Shown here: piece after piece, positions 28,950-39,450 of the stretch
Numbering within the stretch: position 1 is the first letter of the stretch
How the letters are laid out: every line of letters starts with the position of its first letter
NCBI GenBank assembly: GCA_000755425.1
Contig: BBMT01000013.1
Location: forward strand, 62,001 to 126,000
From: Vibrio maritimus
GTDB lineage: Bacteria; Pseudomonadota; Gammaproteobacteria; Enterobacterales; Vibrionaceae
DNA length: 64,000 nucleotides
Direction: 5' to 3'
Position numbers and translations under genes: made by a program
The notes under the pieces: generated by a model
What the model was told of the DNA's origin: nothing
The model's input: the letters and a program-made list of their open reading frames with translations, nothing else
Databases searched by the model: none

Positions 28950-31065
28950 ATGCGAACTCTCTCCGTGCAGTGGAAAATCACGGTACTAGCAGGCCTATGC
29001 TTGCTGTTCACCTCTATAGCCTTAATTGGCTTTTCACTTTATAACGCCGTTAATAGCCAGCAGTCTATTCAAGCTATGAGCTCACAATCAGTTTCTGAGA
29101 AATCTCAGGCTCTGCTTGAAGCGCAAGCAGAGATCAACGCTCGCGAAGTAAAAGCCTACTTCGATGAAGCGGTTTACCGATCGGAAATGCTGATTGCGAA
29201 TGCTAAGTTTCAAAAGTTTAATGCTGAAGAGAACTTCTTGCCAAGTGAAGACTTGCGAGTCGCACTAGATGAGATGGTACGCCAGGCCGTAATTCAGTTT
29301 CCCTCTATACAAGGTGCGTACTTGGTATTTAAGCCAAATCAACTCGACGGTGAAGACAGCAACTATGAGGGAGCCGACTACGTAGGTTCAAACGAAATCG
29401 GCCAGTTTGCGACGTACTGGCAAATTGCTGCAACGGGTGAAAACGCAGTCCGCACTGTGTTAACCAAACAGATCCAAAACGCAATGGAAAATGCCGAGCG
29501 TTTTTACTGCCCGCTAGCAAGTGGCGCTGCGTGTGTGAGCACGCCTAGGCTTACCCAAGTGGGAGAAGCCCAGCACCTGACGTCTTCTTTGTCGTTGCCT
29601 ATTGAAGTTGATAGCCAAGTGATTGGCTTTTTAGGTATTGATTTACAGCTAACTCAGCTGGCAAAAACGGTGCTTGATTCGGATTCCAGTCTGTTTAATG
29701 GTAGTGGTCACGTCAACATTATCAGCTTAGATGAAAGCGTCATTGCCAGTGACAATACAGATATCGCAGTAGGCTCTCGTTACCAAAGTCAGGTACTCAG
29801 TGCAGACCAAATTACTGACCTAATGTTTGGTGAGCAAGCTGAGACGCTGTGGAGTGCAGACAATCAATGGTTAACTGTGTTTAGCCAGTAAGTATTGCCA
29901 ACCAAACTTGGGGTGTATTCTTTGATATGCCACGTGATAGCGTGCTCCACGATGCGATTACACTCGACAGTATTATTTCTCAGCAGTTAAGTGATGGCAT
30001 TGTATTTGAGGTCATAGTGGGGACAGGTTTTGTTCTCGTTGGCTTAGTCATTATTAGTGTAATGTCATCGCGTCTGGTGAAGCCAATTCGTGAAGTGGTT
30101 GTCCGCCTAGAGGATATTGCGAGTGGTGAAGGCGACCTTACCCAACGTTTGGATGTGAAATCACAAGATGAGATTGGCCAGCTAGCGAAACAATTCAACG
30201 CGTTTCTAGCCAAACTACAAACCACTATCCAGCAAGTAGCAGTGACTACAGAGAAAATCAGTGGCACTGCAGAATCCGCGAATCAAACCGCAATCGCAAC
30301 AAGAGAGAGCAGCGAAGCGCAGTTCCGCGAAGTAGACTTAGTCGCAACCGCGTCAGAAGAGATGACGCAAACAGCCGCTTTGGTGGTTCAAAATGCGGAA
30401 GTCGCGGTAGAAGCGGCGTCAACGGCGAATGAGTCGGCAAGTCAAGGTCAAGAAGTGGCGGAGCTCTCAGCGAGCGAAATGGTTCGTTTGGTTGAGCAGA
30501 TGAAAGTGACTGTGCCAGTCGTGGAAGAGCTTGCTAAAAATAACGCCAATATCACCGAGATTTTGGCGGTAATTGAAGGCATATCTGAACAAACCAACTT
30601 GCTTGCACTGAATGCGGCTATTGAAGCTGCGCGTGCTGGTGAACAGGGTAGAGGTTTTGCGGTTGTTGCTGATGAGGTTCGTAGCCTTGCAAGTCGCACA
30701 CAAGACTCTGTAGGTGAGATCCAGCAAGTCATTGAGCGCGTTCAAAAAGGCACGGCAGATGTGTTGCTGCGATGCAAGAGAGCTCCAACCTCGCTGACTC
30801 AACATCGAATCATGTTCAACAAGCGGTATCCGCACTGAGCCGCATTTTCGAGTCGATCTCTGCCATCAATGATATGAACTCTCAAATTGTTCGCGCTGCA
30901 GAAGAACAGCAATCTGTTTCGAGTGAAGTGAACCAGAACGTGAGTAACATCCGTGATTTGAGTGCCAAGATCCTTGAAAATGCCGGTGAAGCCGAAAAGG
31001 TTGGGCAAGAGATCAATACGCTGTCAGATACACAGCAATCATTGATGAGTCAGTTCAAAGTGTAA
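28950..31065 (+). CDS. Methyl-accepting chemotaxis protein with dCache-like sensor (receptor 2, two apparent frameshifts)
   Basis: Chemoreceptor with an N-terminal helix (ITVLAGLCLLFTSIALIGFS), a large periplasmic domain of about 300 residues and a second helix near residue 350 (VIVGTGFVLVGLVIISVM). HAMP (SRLVKPIREVV) and the signalling hairpin with SEQTNLLALNAAIEAARAGE near 545 follow. The sensor shows Cache-type features (AYLVFKPNQLDGED, YWQIAATGE, LPIEVDSQVIGFLGID). Frame breaks: near 29889 (AGCCCAG read as AGCCAG) and near 30763 (GTGGTT read as GTGTT). The ATG at 28950 follows AAAAAGGA. Restored length 705 residues. Ligand unknown; Cache receptors often bind amino acids or carboxylates. 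Confidence 0.92.
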
Positions 31066-31094
31066 ATCAGGCCTGTAGCGGGACAATCAAAACA

Positions 31095-31128
31095 CAAAAG
31101 GCGCACTTCGTTAGGAGTGCGCCTTTTT
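31095..31128. terminator. Terminator between receptor 2 and the RND pump gene
   Basis: AAAGGCGCACT (31097-31107) and AGTGCGCCTTT (31116-31126) form an 11-bp perfect stem with A and T tracts on the two sides. The genes are convergent. Confidence 0.92.
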
Positions 31129-31171
31129 CATGATTGAGGGGAGGGGATTATCGTCAATCAGCTTATCATGA

Positions 31172-34100
31172 TTATGCCGCTTTTTCGGTTGTGATGTTCA
31201 CTTTGCCAAATCGCTCTCGCATACGCTGTAACATGACCCACACAACAGGCACAACCAAGCAACCCAGTACAGTTGCAGCCAGCATGCCGCCAAAAGTACT
31301 GTAGCCCACTGCACGACGAGCACCGTCACCGGCACCGGTTGCAATCACTAAAGGTACAACGCCTAAAATGAATGAAAAGGCTGTCATCAACACCGCACGA
31401 AAACGAAGTTTAGTGGCAGAGACGGCAGCCTCGACAATCGATAGTCCCTGAGTTTCACGCAGCTCTTTAGCAAATTCGACGATCAATATCGCGTTTCGAC
31501 TTGTCATACCCACCATGAGCACCAAGCCCACTTGAGTGTAGATATTGATATCGCCACCCATAATCCAAGTGTGGAACAGAGCGCCAAAAACGGCGGTCGG
31601 CACACAGAGAATAATCGCTAAGGGCGTCACCCATGACTCGTATTGCGCGACCAAGAACAAGAAGGTAAACAGCATCGCCATACCAAACATAATCGGTGCT
31701 GCGTTGCCCGCTTTTTGCTCTTGATAGGTTAAGCCGGACCAATCGTACTTGTAACCGCTTGGCAAAGAACTGTCCGCAATACTAGCCATTGCTGCCACCG
31801 CCTGACCCGAGCTGTACCCTGATGCTGCGACACCGTTAATCATCAGTGAGCTATAGAGGTTAAAGCGCTCTACCGCTTCTGCACCTAGCACATTGTTGAT
31901 TTCGATAAGTGAGTTGAGCGGCACCATTTTTCCATCGTTTGAGCGCACGTAGTAGCTCGAGATGTCACTGCTGTCTGAGCGGCTTTGTGCTTCTGATTGT
32001 AAGAACACCTTATAGTTACGACCAAACTCAGTGAAGTCGTTTACATACAAGCCACCTAGGTAGGTTTGCAGCGTCATGTAGACCGATTGCAAATCCACAT
32101 TGGTTGATTTGATTTTGTCTCGCTTCAGCTTTACTTCAATCTGTGGTGTGTTGGCTCGGAACATAGTGTAAGTAAAATCAATGGCTGGATGCGACATCGC
32201 TTTTGCCATCAATTCATCGCCAACAGCGGCAAGCTCGGCAGGAGAACGTCCTAAAGTATCTTCAAGGCGCATTTCGAAGCCAGAGTTCATACCAAGCGCC
32301 GGAATTGGCGGCGCAAAGAAGCTGATGATATCGGCATTTTTGATTTGGTTGAGCTTGTCCTGTACGCGTCCCATGATGGCTTTCATGTGCAAGTTGGCAT
32401 CGGTACGCTCAGACCAGTGATCGAGGTTCACGATCATCATTGCAGAGTTCGAAGCCGCTGCGTTGCCAAGTAAGCTAAAGCCCGGTGCAGATACCACGCT
32501 CGATACACCCTGTTCTTCAAGCACCATATTAATGGCGTCACGGGTAATTTGCTCGGTACGCGCCAGTGACGCCGCTTGAGGTAGCTCAATATTGACAAAG
32601 AAATTGCCGGAGTCCTCATCGGGTAAGAAACCACTTGGCATGTTATAACCCATAAACACAATGGCAATGATCATTACGCCAAAGGCAATCATGCTAAGCG
32701 TGAGTCGCCTAATCATCAGCGTGACGCTGTTACCGAGCCCGGCCGTTGCCTTGTCTAAATATTTGTTGAAGGCTTGCAACCATTTCCCCGGTTTAGGTCC
32801 GCCTGGACGCATCAAAATCGCGGCAAGCGCAGGTGTTAACGTTAGAGCGTTGACAGTGGAAATCGCAATTGAGACTGAGAGCGTGATACCAAACTGCTGA
32901 TAAAGCTGACCCGTCAGTCCAGGCATCATAGTGACGGGACCAAATACCGCGAAAAGTACCAAAGCAGAGGCGAGGATCGGACCGGTGACTTCTTGCATCG
33001 CTTTAATGGTTGCGTCCATGGCAGAAAGATCTTCATCCGCCATTAAACGCTCAACGTTTTCCACGACGATGATCGCCGCATCCACAACAGCACCAATGGA
33101 AAGAACTAAACCCAATAGTGTTAGCATGTTCATTGACATGCCCATCGCTTGTATCACAGCAAAGGTAGCAATGACCGATACAGGAATAGCGATCACGGAT
33201 GATGGTCGTACGCCAGTCTTGAAGGAAAATATAAGTTACTGCTGTCACCAAGATAATAGCAATCACAAGCGTTTCCATGACTTCGGCAATGGAGACTTTT
33301 ACAAACTCGGTTTGGTTATATGGGATTTGGTAATCAATGCCTTGTGGGAAGCGCGATTTAAGCTCTTCCATCTTGGCATAAATGCCTTCGGATATCTCTA
33401 AAGCGTTGGCTCCGGGCGCTTGATAAATGGCCAGTAAGGCAGCATCTGATTGGTCGTACATGGCTTTTACAATGTACTGCTGTGAGCCAAGCTCAACGCG
33501 TCCTAGGTCAGAGATACGAACCAGTTTGCCTGAGGTATCGGCTTTGACGACGATATCTTCAAACTGCTGCTTATGGCGAAGGCGACCTTCTGTGCGTACC
33601 ACCATTTGGAACGGAGATGTTTGGGTGGCGTAAGGGGCTGCGCCAACGCTACCTGCTGGGCGAATCACATTTTGCTCGCCAATCGAACTGGCGACATCTT
33701 CTGGCACAATACCAAGACTTGCCATCTTTAGAGGATCGAGCCAAATACGCATCGCGTATTCCATGTCACCAATGTTGCGAACCTTGGACACACCATTAAC
33801 ACGTGCGAGCTCGTCTTTGATGTTCATGTTGGCGTAGTTGTTGAGGAACAAGCCTTCTTTGGACTGATCAGGTGAATGCACCATTACCGCCATCATGATG
33901 TTGGATGCGGTTTTTTCAACTTTAACGCCCGAGCGTTTCACCTCCTCAGGAAGTTTTGCGATTGCTCGGTTAACACGGTTCTGAACTAAGATTTGTGCTT
34001 TGTCGGCATCAAAGCCCACCTCGAACGCAACGGTGAGAATGTAGTTTCCATCGCTGGCAGACTTCGAACGCATATAAATCATGCCCTCTACGCCGTTGAC

Positions 34101-34304
34101 CTCTTTCTCTATTTCGGTTGCTACTGTGTCTCGCAGAACTTCGGCATTTGCACCAGTAAATTCAGTAGAGACTTCGATTTCTGGCGGGGCAACGTTAGGG
34201 TACTGTTCTACCGGTGCCTTGAGCAGCGCAATCAGACCGATGATGGTCATGATGATGCTCAGTACAATGGCGAACTTTGGCCGACGAATGAAATATTCAA
34301 CCAT
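31172..34304 (-). CDS. RND multidrug efflux inner-membrane transporter (AcrB/MexF type, one apparent frameshift)
   Basis: Proton-driven HAE1-family efflux pump subunit forming a trimer with a periplasmic adaptor and an outer-membrane channel. The N-terminus is MVEYFIRRPKFAIVLSIIMT. VDAAIIVVENVERLM and the paired GLVLSIGAVVDAAIIVVEN and GLVLMVGMTSRNAILIVEF segments mark the pseudo-twofold helices 4 and 10, including the Asp residues of proton relay. The frame breaks near 33196: the minus strand reads ATCATCCGTG where ATCATCCCCGTG is expected, losing two C. Restored length 1,044 residues. No outer-membrane factor gene lies nearby, so a TolC encoded elsewhere is probably used. Confidence 0.94.
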
Positions 34305-34307
34305 ACG

Positions 34308-35457
34308 TTAGCCCTCAGTTGTAACTTTAGCCACTGCTGGGCTATCAGTATTCGTTGAACTGACTAATACGCTTGAACCAGGTTTTACTTTCTGCAAACC
34401 TTCGCTCACCACCTGCTCTCCTGCCTCAATACCAGACTCCACTAAGAAAACCGTGTCTAGCTGCTGGTACCACTGGATATAGCGTTTTTCGATAATGTTT
34501 TTGCTATCGACAACATAGACAAAGTGACCACCTTGATCGAACTGAACCGACTCGCTTGGCACGGACAGTGGCGTGAGTGAATCATCGACCACTTCAATAG
34601 TGACGTACTGGCCTGGTAGTAGCAGCAAATCAGGGTTCGGGAAGTTAAGGCGAACTGTGATGGTGCCTGTTTCTACATCCACGCGGTTATCGACGAAACC
34701 AACTTGACCAAGGTATGGATAAGTGGCGCCGTTCGAGAGTTTCAAATGCACTTCAAAGTCACTGGCGTGTTTTTCATCATGTAGCATGGCTTCTTGAAAC
34801 TCGGCAAGCCAGAGGTCTCGTTCACCGCGATATTCACCCAAGTGGTATCGAGCTTAACCACGGTTGTCAGTGGCTGGCTTCTGGCGTCACAATGTCACCG
34901 ATGCTGTATCCTGAGTTGCTGACACGGCCGTCGATAGGGCTGTAGATTTTGGTCCAGTTCAGCTCAAGCTCCGCTTTATCAAACTCAGATTTAGCGATCT
35001 CATACGCAGCTATGGAAGTGGTTTCCTCGAGTTCGACTTCTTCGAACTCGAGAGGAGAAAGCGATCCCTCTTGGTGAAGCTTAACGGCGCGCTGAAGTGT
35101 ACGCTGCGCCTGAAGCATTTTCGCTTTTGTTTTAGCAAGCTCTGCTTTAGCGGCATTCAAGCGCACTTGAAATGGCTGTGGGTCGAGCTCGTACAAAAGC
35201 TCTCCTTTTTTCACGTCCGCGCCTTCCGCGACAGCTTTGGTGATCAATCGACCTGAAACCAATGGGCGAATTTGTACATCTTCAGGGGCGCGAGTTCTGC
35301 CAACATATTCAGTGGTGGGAAAAACGTCGCTATGGGTCACTGCAACGGTGCTGACTTCAACGGAAGATGGGGGTAAATCGGTATTTTGTTCAGCACCACA
35401 TCCAGAAAGAAACAGAAGTGAAAGCGAGAGGGCAGTGCTTATTGCGGTTTTGGTCAT
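34308..35457 (-). CDS. RND efflux periplasmic adaptor lipoprotein (AcrA type, two apparent frameshifts)
   Basis: Membrane fusion protein linking the inner-membrane pump to an outer-membrane channel. The lipoprotein signal peptide has lipobox LSGC (Cys20). Lipoyl halves flank a helical hairpin (SGRLITKAVAEGADVKKGELL, then AELAKTKAKMLQAQRTLQRA, then YSPIDGRVSNS). Beta-barrel and membrane-proximal domains follow to the end at 34308. Frame breaks near 34874 (AGCCCACTG read as AGCCACTG) and 34822 (GTGGAACG read as GTGAACG). Restored length 383 residues. It is the promoter-proximal gene and ends 3 bases before the pump gene. No adjacent regulator gene. Confidence 0.92.
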
Positions 35458-35558
35458 AAAGATCTCCGATGTGCGAACCTGGGGCAGAAAGAGTGGGCGA
35501 TTGACGAGCGCCGCTTCTGGCTATGCCGCCCTAAGTTTGCGAAACAGTGATGGTTTTA

Positions 35559-35622
35559 TTGCATCATTTAGGCGCGAGCATCCTAGACGCAAAGACCTAA
35601 ACCGCTGAGTGAAATGATGCAA
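35559..35622. promoter_or_regulatory. Inverted repeat upstream of the RND efflux operon
   Basis: TTGCATCATTT (35559-35569) and its exact complement AAATGATGCAA (35612-35622) are separated by 42 bases, about 100 to 165 bases before the adaptor start. Spaced operator halves of this kind suit a dimeric or looping regulator. The regulator is not in the window. Confidence 0.45.
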
Positions 35623-35961
35623 ATATCAATTTATATTGAAAAAGTGTCACGATAGCGATGTTAAAGAGATATGTAGTGTTAAAACATTTTGATTGTGAGC
35701 TAAGTGTCTGAAATATCTCTGTTATGCCACCGTGGAGGATGGGTTTTATAAATGCTGAAATTAGCAAGGTGAATGTGATTATGTTTGGTATTTTTGACTT
35801 AATCTTTCTAACGTGCTGAATTTATTGATTTATGTTGGCTTTTGATTGGTTTGGGATTGTTTTGAAAGGACAGATAGAAAGTGTGAGCTTGATCGCTGGG
35901 TTTAGAAGTGACTGAGGTTTTAGAACAAGGTTTTAGGACAAGATTTTGAGAGCACTTTATA

Positions 35962-35996
35962 GAAAAAACAAAGCGCTCTTGATGAGGAGCGCTTTG
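35962..35996 (-). terminator. Terminator of the protease-7TM-ligase operon
   Basis: CAAAGCGCTC (35969-35978) and GAGCGCTTTG (35987-35996) form a 10-bp perfect stem. On the minus strand a run of T follows. Confidence 0.88.
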
Positions 35997-36023
35997 TGGA
36001 TTCGTTAACATTAAAGTGCGAGA

Positions 36024-36995
36024 CTAGTCTTCGGCGTGACCAAACATTTTCGCTGCGTACTCGACACGTTCTTCTGGGCTAGGATACTCAAATGGGTTTG
36101 GTGTTCCTAACGACTCGATGTGCTGCAGCCTTGGTAAAATGCCGCAACCATTCGCAATTTGAATCGCAAGACCCGGACGCGCATTGAGCTCAAGAACCAT
36201 TGGTCCTTCTTCTTTATCAAGCACCATGTCCGTTCCCATGTAGCCTAGGCCTGTCATTTCATACGCGCTAGAAGCGAGCGTAAGTAGTCGTTTCCAGTGA
36301 GGAACGGCAAGTGTCGCAAGCTCTTTGCCTGTATCTGGGTGAAGGGTGACTGGGCGGTCAAACTGTACCGCACGTACCGCTTTGCCGGTAGCAATGTCGA
36401 TACCAACACCAACAGCGCCTTGGTGAAGGTTCGCTTTACCGTCAGAAGCCGAAGTAGACAAGCGCATCATTGCCATCACAGGGTAGCCTTGGAACACAAT
36501 AATACGTACGTCTGGCACACCTTCATAACTAAAGCCATCAAAGCAGTCATCAAACTTAATCAGGTTTTCAACGACGGCTACATCATTCTTACCACCAAGT
36601 GAAAACAGACCCGCGAGCGTGTTACTGATATGACGTTCAACATCAGCTTTGTTAATTGTCGCGCCGGACGGCTTTGTGTAAACGCCATCTTTGTGGCTTA
36701 CGATCACTAAGATGCCCTTGCCGCCACTACCTTGCGCTGGCTTAATCACAAAGCCTGGCCAATCTTTAACCATAGCGTGAATGCGTTTCGCTTCTGCTTG
36801 GTTATTAACGACGCCGATAAGAGCTGGCGTTGTCGCACCAGCTTTCTCTGCAATGATTTTGGTTTTTAGCTTGTCATCAACAAGTGGGTATTTTGAGCGG
36901 TCATTGTACTTACCAATGTAAGCGTGGTTGCGCTGGTTCATACCCATGATGCCGCGGTCACGAAGCTTAAAAGGACTGGTTAGCTTTCCAAGCAT
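36024..36995 (-). CDS. RimK-like ATP-grasp ligase (alpha-L-glutamate ligase-related)
   Basis: ATP-grasp carboxylate-amine ligase related to RimK, the enzyme that adds glutamates to ribosomal protein S6. Visible motifs are the ATP-binding loop GFVIKPAQGSGGKGI near residue 88, DVRIIVFQGYPVMAMMRLS and the metal-binding ELNARPGL near 280. Length 323 residues. It follows the 7TM protein gene by 3 bases and belongs to a three-gene operon with a retropepsin-like lipoprotein. This co-occurrence has been noted in comparative genomics as a possible peptide-modification system. The acceptor peptide and the amino acid added are unknown. Confidence 0.88.
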   Translation of the reverse strand: MLGKLTSPFKLRDRGIMGMNQRNHAYIGKYNDRSKYPLVDDKLKTKIIAEKAGATTPALIGVVNNQAEAKRIHAMVKDWPGFVIKPAQGSGGKGILVIVSHKDGVYTKPSGATINKADVERHISNTLAGLFSLGGKNDVAVVENLIKFDDCFDGFSYEGVPDVRIIVFQGYPVMAMMRLSTSASDGKANLHQGAVGVGIDIATGKAVRAVQFDRPVTLHPDTGKELATLAVPHWKRLLTLASSAYEMTGLGYMGTDMVLDKEEGPMVLELNARPGLAIQIANGCGILPRLQHIESLGTPNPFEYPSPEERVEYAAKMFGHAED

Positions 36996-36998
36996 AGA

Positions 36999-38510
36999 TT
37001 AGTCCTCCGTCAGTGGCTTAAAGCGACGCAGTTCAGTGAGTCGGTAACCTGTGTAAGTACCTAGTAGCAAGATACCACCAAGGATAACCAGCTGTAGACC
37101 GATAAAGTTAAACGTTAGGTGTTGAACATAAGGGTTTGTCATTGCTAGGTAGACAAGAACCGCCGTCAATAGCGAGCCACCACCTTGCAGTACCACTTCC
37201 TTCGCACCTTCTTCTTCCCAAAGGATAGACATACGTTCGATTGTCCAAGAAAGGATAATCATAGGGAAGAAAGTAATCGATAGACCTTCTGTTAGACCAA
37301 TCTTAAATGCGACAACGGTAAAGACAGAGATAATCAAGATGACTGTGATGATTACCGCGGATATTCGGGCGACCAACAACAGATTGAGCTTGGATAGATA
37401 GCTACGAATTACTAGACCCGTACCGACGATCAATAGGAAACCAACAATACCGGTTACTAGCTGAGTTTGTACGAACGCAACCGCAATCAGTACTGGCATG
37501 AAGGTACCAGAAGTTTTTAGACCGATAAGAATACGCAAGAACACGACAATCAGCGCACCGATTGGAATAAGCATGATGGTCTTAAACATGGCTTGCTCTT
37601 CAAGAGGCAGGCTGTGAATCGAGAAGTTCAATAGACCGTCAGCGTCCACTTTACTGTTGGTCGCTTCTTGAGGAGATACCTCTTGAGCAATCATAGTGAA
37701 ATGAACTTTACTGTCTTTACCGCCAACAACATCAAGTAGCGATACGTTAGATTCGTCCCAAACAAGCAGGTTGGCTTGCTTTTTACCTTCTGTGGTTTCT
37801 GGAGAGAAGATTTGCCACTTAGCACCGTCCCACACACTCAGCATTTGTTGAATAGACTGACGTCGACGACCATCTTCCAGTTCGATGACACCCACAACCT
37901 TGCTTGGCACTTCAGCAAACGCTAGCAGTTTTGCCGCGGCTTGAAGCTTAGTCATGTTGTTAAGAATAAGTGCAGAGTTTTGGCTGTCACCATCGTTCAG
38001 CGCTTTGATAAGTTCACGCGTGAAGGTGATGTTGTCAGATGAGCGAGATTGCGCGCGATCCATCAGGGCAACAGCTGCGGCTTCTTCTGGACCATCAAAG
38101 GTTGGTTTAATCACGTCTTCCGCTGGAGGGGTAGAGCTTGCCAGCGCTTGGTCATCCACAAGAAATTGGGTTTTGTAGTAGATGGTTTGCGGACCTTGTG
38201 CTTCGCGGATTGACCACTCAGCACGGCGACCTGCGTCTGAATCGACGTAAGAAACACCGTAACCTGGAGAAGAGGCAGATTCACCAATCAGTGTGAACCC
38301 TTCTTGAGTGTATGGTGCTGCGAGTGAAACCTTGGCCGGTTTACCAATCGCATTAAACTCTACACGAGCCTCAATGTCCCAAACTTGGCGAGTTTCGCCT
38401 GGAGTCCATGGTACGCCATAGGTATCGTGTCTGATGACACTGAGCGCGATACCCGCTGCAATGAGTAATCCTACAGATAGGAAAAATGGAATACGTGAAG
38501 TCATAAACAA
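36999..38510 (-). CDS. Inactive transglutaminase domain fused to seven transmembrane helices
   Basis: Membrane protein of 503 residues. One N-terminal helix (FFLSVGLLIAAGIALSVI) is followed by a periplasmic region of about 290 residues that matches the inactive transglutaminase-like family (segments VEFNAIGKPAKVSLAAPY, SWDGAKWQIFSPE-like VWDGAKWQIFSPE). From about residue 320 there are seven hydrophobic helices (for example TIMLIPIGALIVVFLRILIG, AVIITVILIISVFTVVAF). No Cys-His-Asp transglutaminase triad is evident. It lies between the retropepsin-like lipoprotein and the ATP-grasp ligase genes. It may present a substrate across the membrane; that role is inference. Confidence 0.88.
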   Translation of the reverse strand: MFMTSRIPFFLSVGLLIAAGIALSVIRHDTYGVPWTPGETRQVWDIEARVEFNAIGKPAKVSLAAPYTQEGFTLIGESASSPGYGVSYVDSDAGRRAEWSIREAQGPQTIYYKTQFLVDDQALASSTPPAEDVIKPTFDGPEEAAAVALMDRAQSRSSDNITFTRELIKALNDGDSQNSALILNNMTKLQAAAKLLAFAEVPSKVVGVIELEDGRRRQSIQQMLSVWDGAKWQIFSPETTEGKKQANLLVWDESNVSLLDVVGGKDSKVHFTMIAQEVSPQEATNSKVDADGLLNFSIHSLPLEEQAMFKTIMLIPIGALIVVFLRILIGLKTSGTFMPVLIAVAFVQTQLVTGIVGFLLIVGTGLVIRSYLSKLNLLLVARISAVIITVILIISVFTVVAFKIGLTEGLSITFFPMIILSWTIERMSILWEEEGAKEVVLQGGGSLLTAVLVYLAMTNPYVQHLTFNFIGLQLVILGGILLLGTYTGYRLTELRRFKPLTED

Positions 38511-38559
38511 CCTTATTATTGTAATTGCTTCCCTGAAGGAGGTGTTATTTTAAAGAAAA

Positions 38560-39294
38560 CTACTTGTTAGATGAAAGTATATATTGCTGACTTACATCAA
38601 CTAAAGCAATATCTTTAATAAATTCTCTACCTAGTAATATAGGGTGGGTCATTTGTGAGCGATCTGCCAGTGTAAATTGTGCTTTTTCATGGATTTTTCC
38701 AACACGGATCCAAAGTTCAACCACGGCTCTACGTTCCATTTTTTCACTGGTTGATTGACGAATTTTCACATATCGAATTACTGGCGCTTCTATCCAGCGA
38801 TCGTTTTCTTTGCGCGATTTATCATCAAGAAGTTTAAATTTCACCCATTGTTTGCCATCTCTTTCGAATGCTTGAATATCTGATGCACTGAGCGAAGAAG
38901 TCACAGCGCCGGTATCCACACGCGCATCAAAACTGCGGTCGAGGATATCAAGGTGAACTTGTTCAACGGAGCCTAAAACAACAGGAGTAGAAGAGGACGC
39001 TTTTGGAGCGATAATAGGTAGTGGCTTGTTTTGCTTTTCAGCTTGGTCTTCGCCAAGTTGTGCTTGCTTCAAAGCTTCGACTTCTTTAGTGAGTGCGATG
39101 ACTTCGGTTTCTAAGCTATCAATGTAGTCAGCGTTGTTGCTTAACTGCAGTGTAAGGTTAGTCAGTTTGTTGTCGAGACGCGCTTCTGATTCATGGATTG
39201 CGCTGATGGTGTTTTGATGAAGTTCTTGGTGATTGACGGTAGAACAACCTGAAAGTAGGCCGATGGCGACAAGAGGTGCCAAACGTTTATACAT
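38560..39294 (-). CDS. Retropepsin-like aspartic protease lipoprotein (RimK-associated family)
   Basis: A 244-residue lipoprotein: signal peptide MYKRLAPLVAIGLLSGC with lipidation at Cys17, and a coiled-coil segment at about 35-78. The C-terminal domain belongs to the family annotated as putative ATP-dependent zinc protease but resembling retroviral aspartic proteases. The candidate active site is RVDTGAVTSSL (Asp-Thr-Gly at 127-129), and PILLGREFI near 220 fits the family's conserved late strand. First gene of the operon with the 7TM protein and ATP-grasp ligase. The periplasmic location of the protease and cytoplasmic location of the ligase suggest opposite ends of one pathway. Confidence 0.87.
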   Translation of the reverse strand: MYKRLAPLVAIGLLSGCSTVNHQELHQNTISAIHESEARLDNKLTNLTLQLSNNADYIDSLETEVIALTKEVEALKQAQLGEDQAEKQNKPLPIIAPKASSSTPVVLGSVEQVHLDILDRSFDARVDTGAVTSSLSASDIQAFERDGKQWVKFKLLDDKSRKENDRWIEAPVIRYVKIRQSTSEKMERRAVVELWIRVGKIHEKAQFTLADRSQMTHPILLGREFIKDIALVDVSQQYILSSNK

Positions 39295-39350
39295 CTTAAA
39301 CCCTAAAAAACAATAAAATGGAACTGGAAGGCTAGGGATTTTATCGTAAC

Positions 39351-39377
39351 CAATAGGGAGTGCGATACTCCCTATTG
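39351..39377. other. Hairpin between cmoB and the protease lipoprotein gene
   Basis: CAATAGGGAGT (39351-39361) and ACTCCCTATTG (39367-39377) form a perfect 11-bp stem with a 5-base loop but no T tract. It lies 74 bases past the cmoB stop, so it may be a weak terminator. Confidence 0.5.
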
Positions 39378-39450
39378 TCAGAGCTGCGTCAGACTTATAA
39401 AAGCTCGGTCAAAGTTGCTGTATTTGGCAACAACTTCTCATCGATTGAGA

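Larger units (their letters stand above)
35458..36023. other. 566-base intergenic region upstream of the RND operon
   Basis: No convincing gene. It contains the promoter side of the RND operon, an 11-bp inverted repeat at 35559-35622 and the terminator of the ATP-grasp ligase gene at 35969-35996. The rest is AT-rich with no further structure that I can support. Confidence 0.6.
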
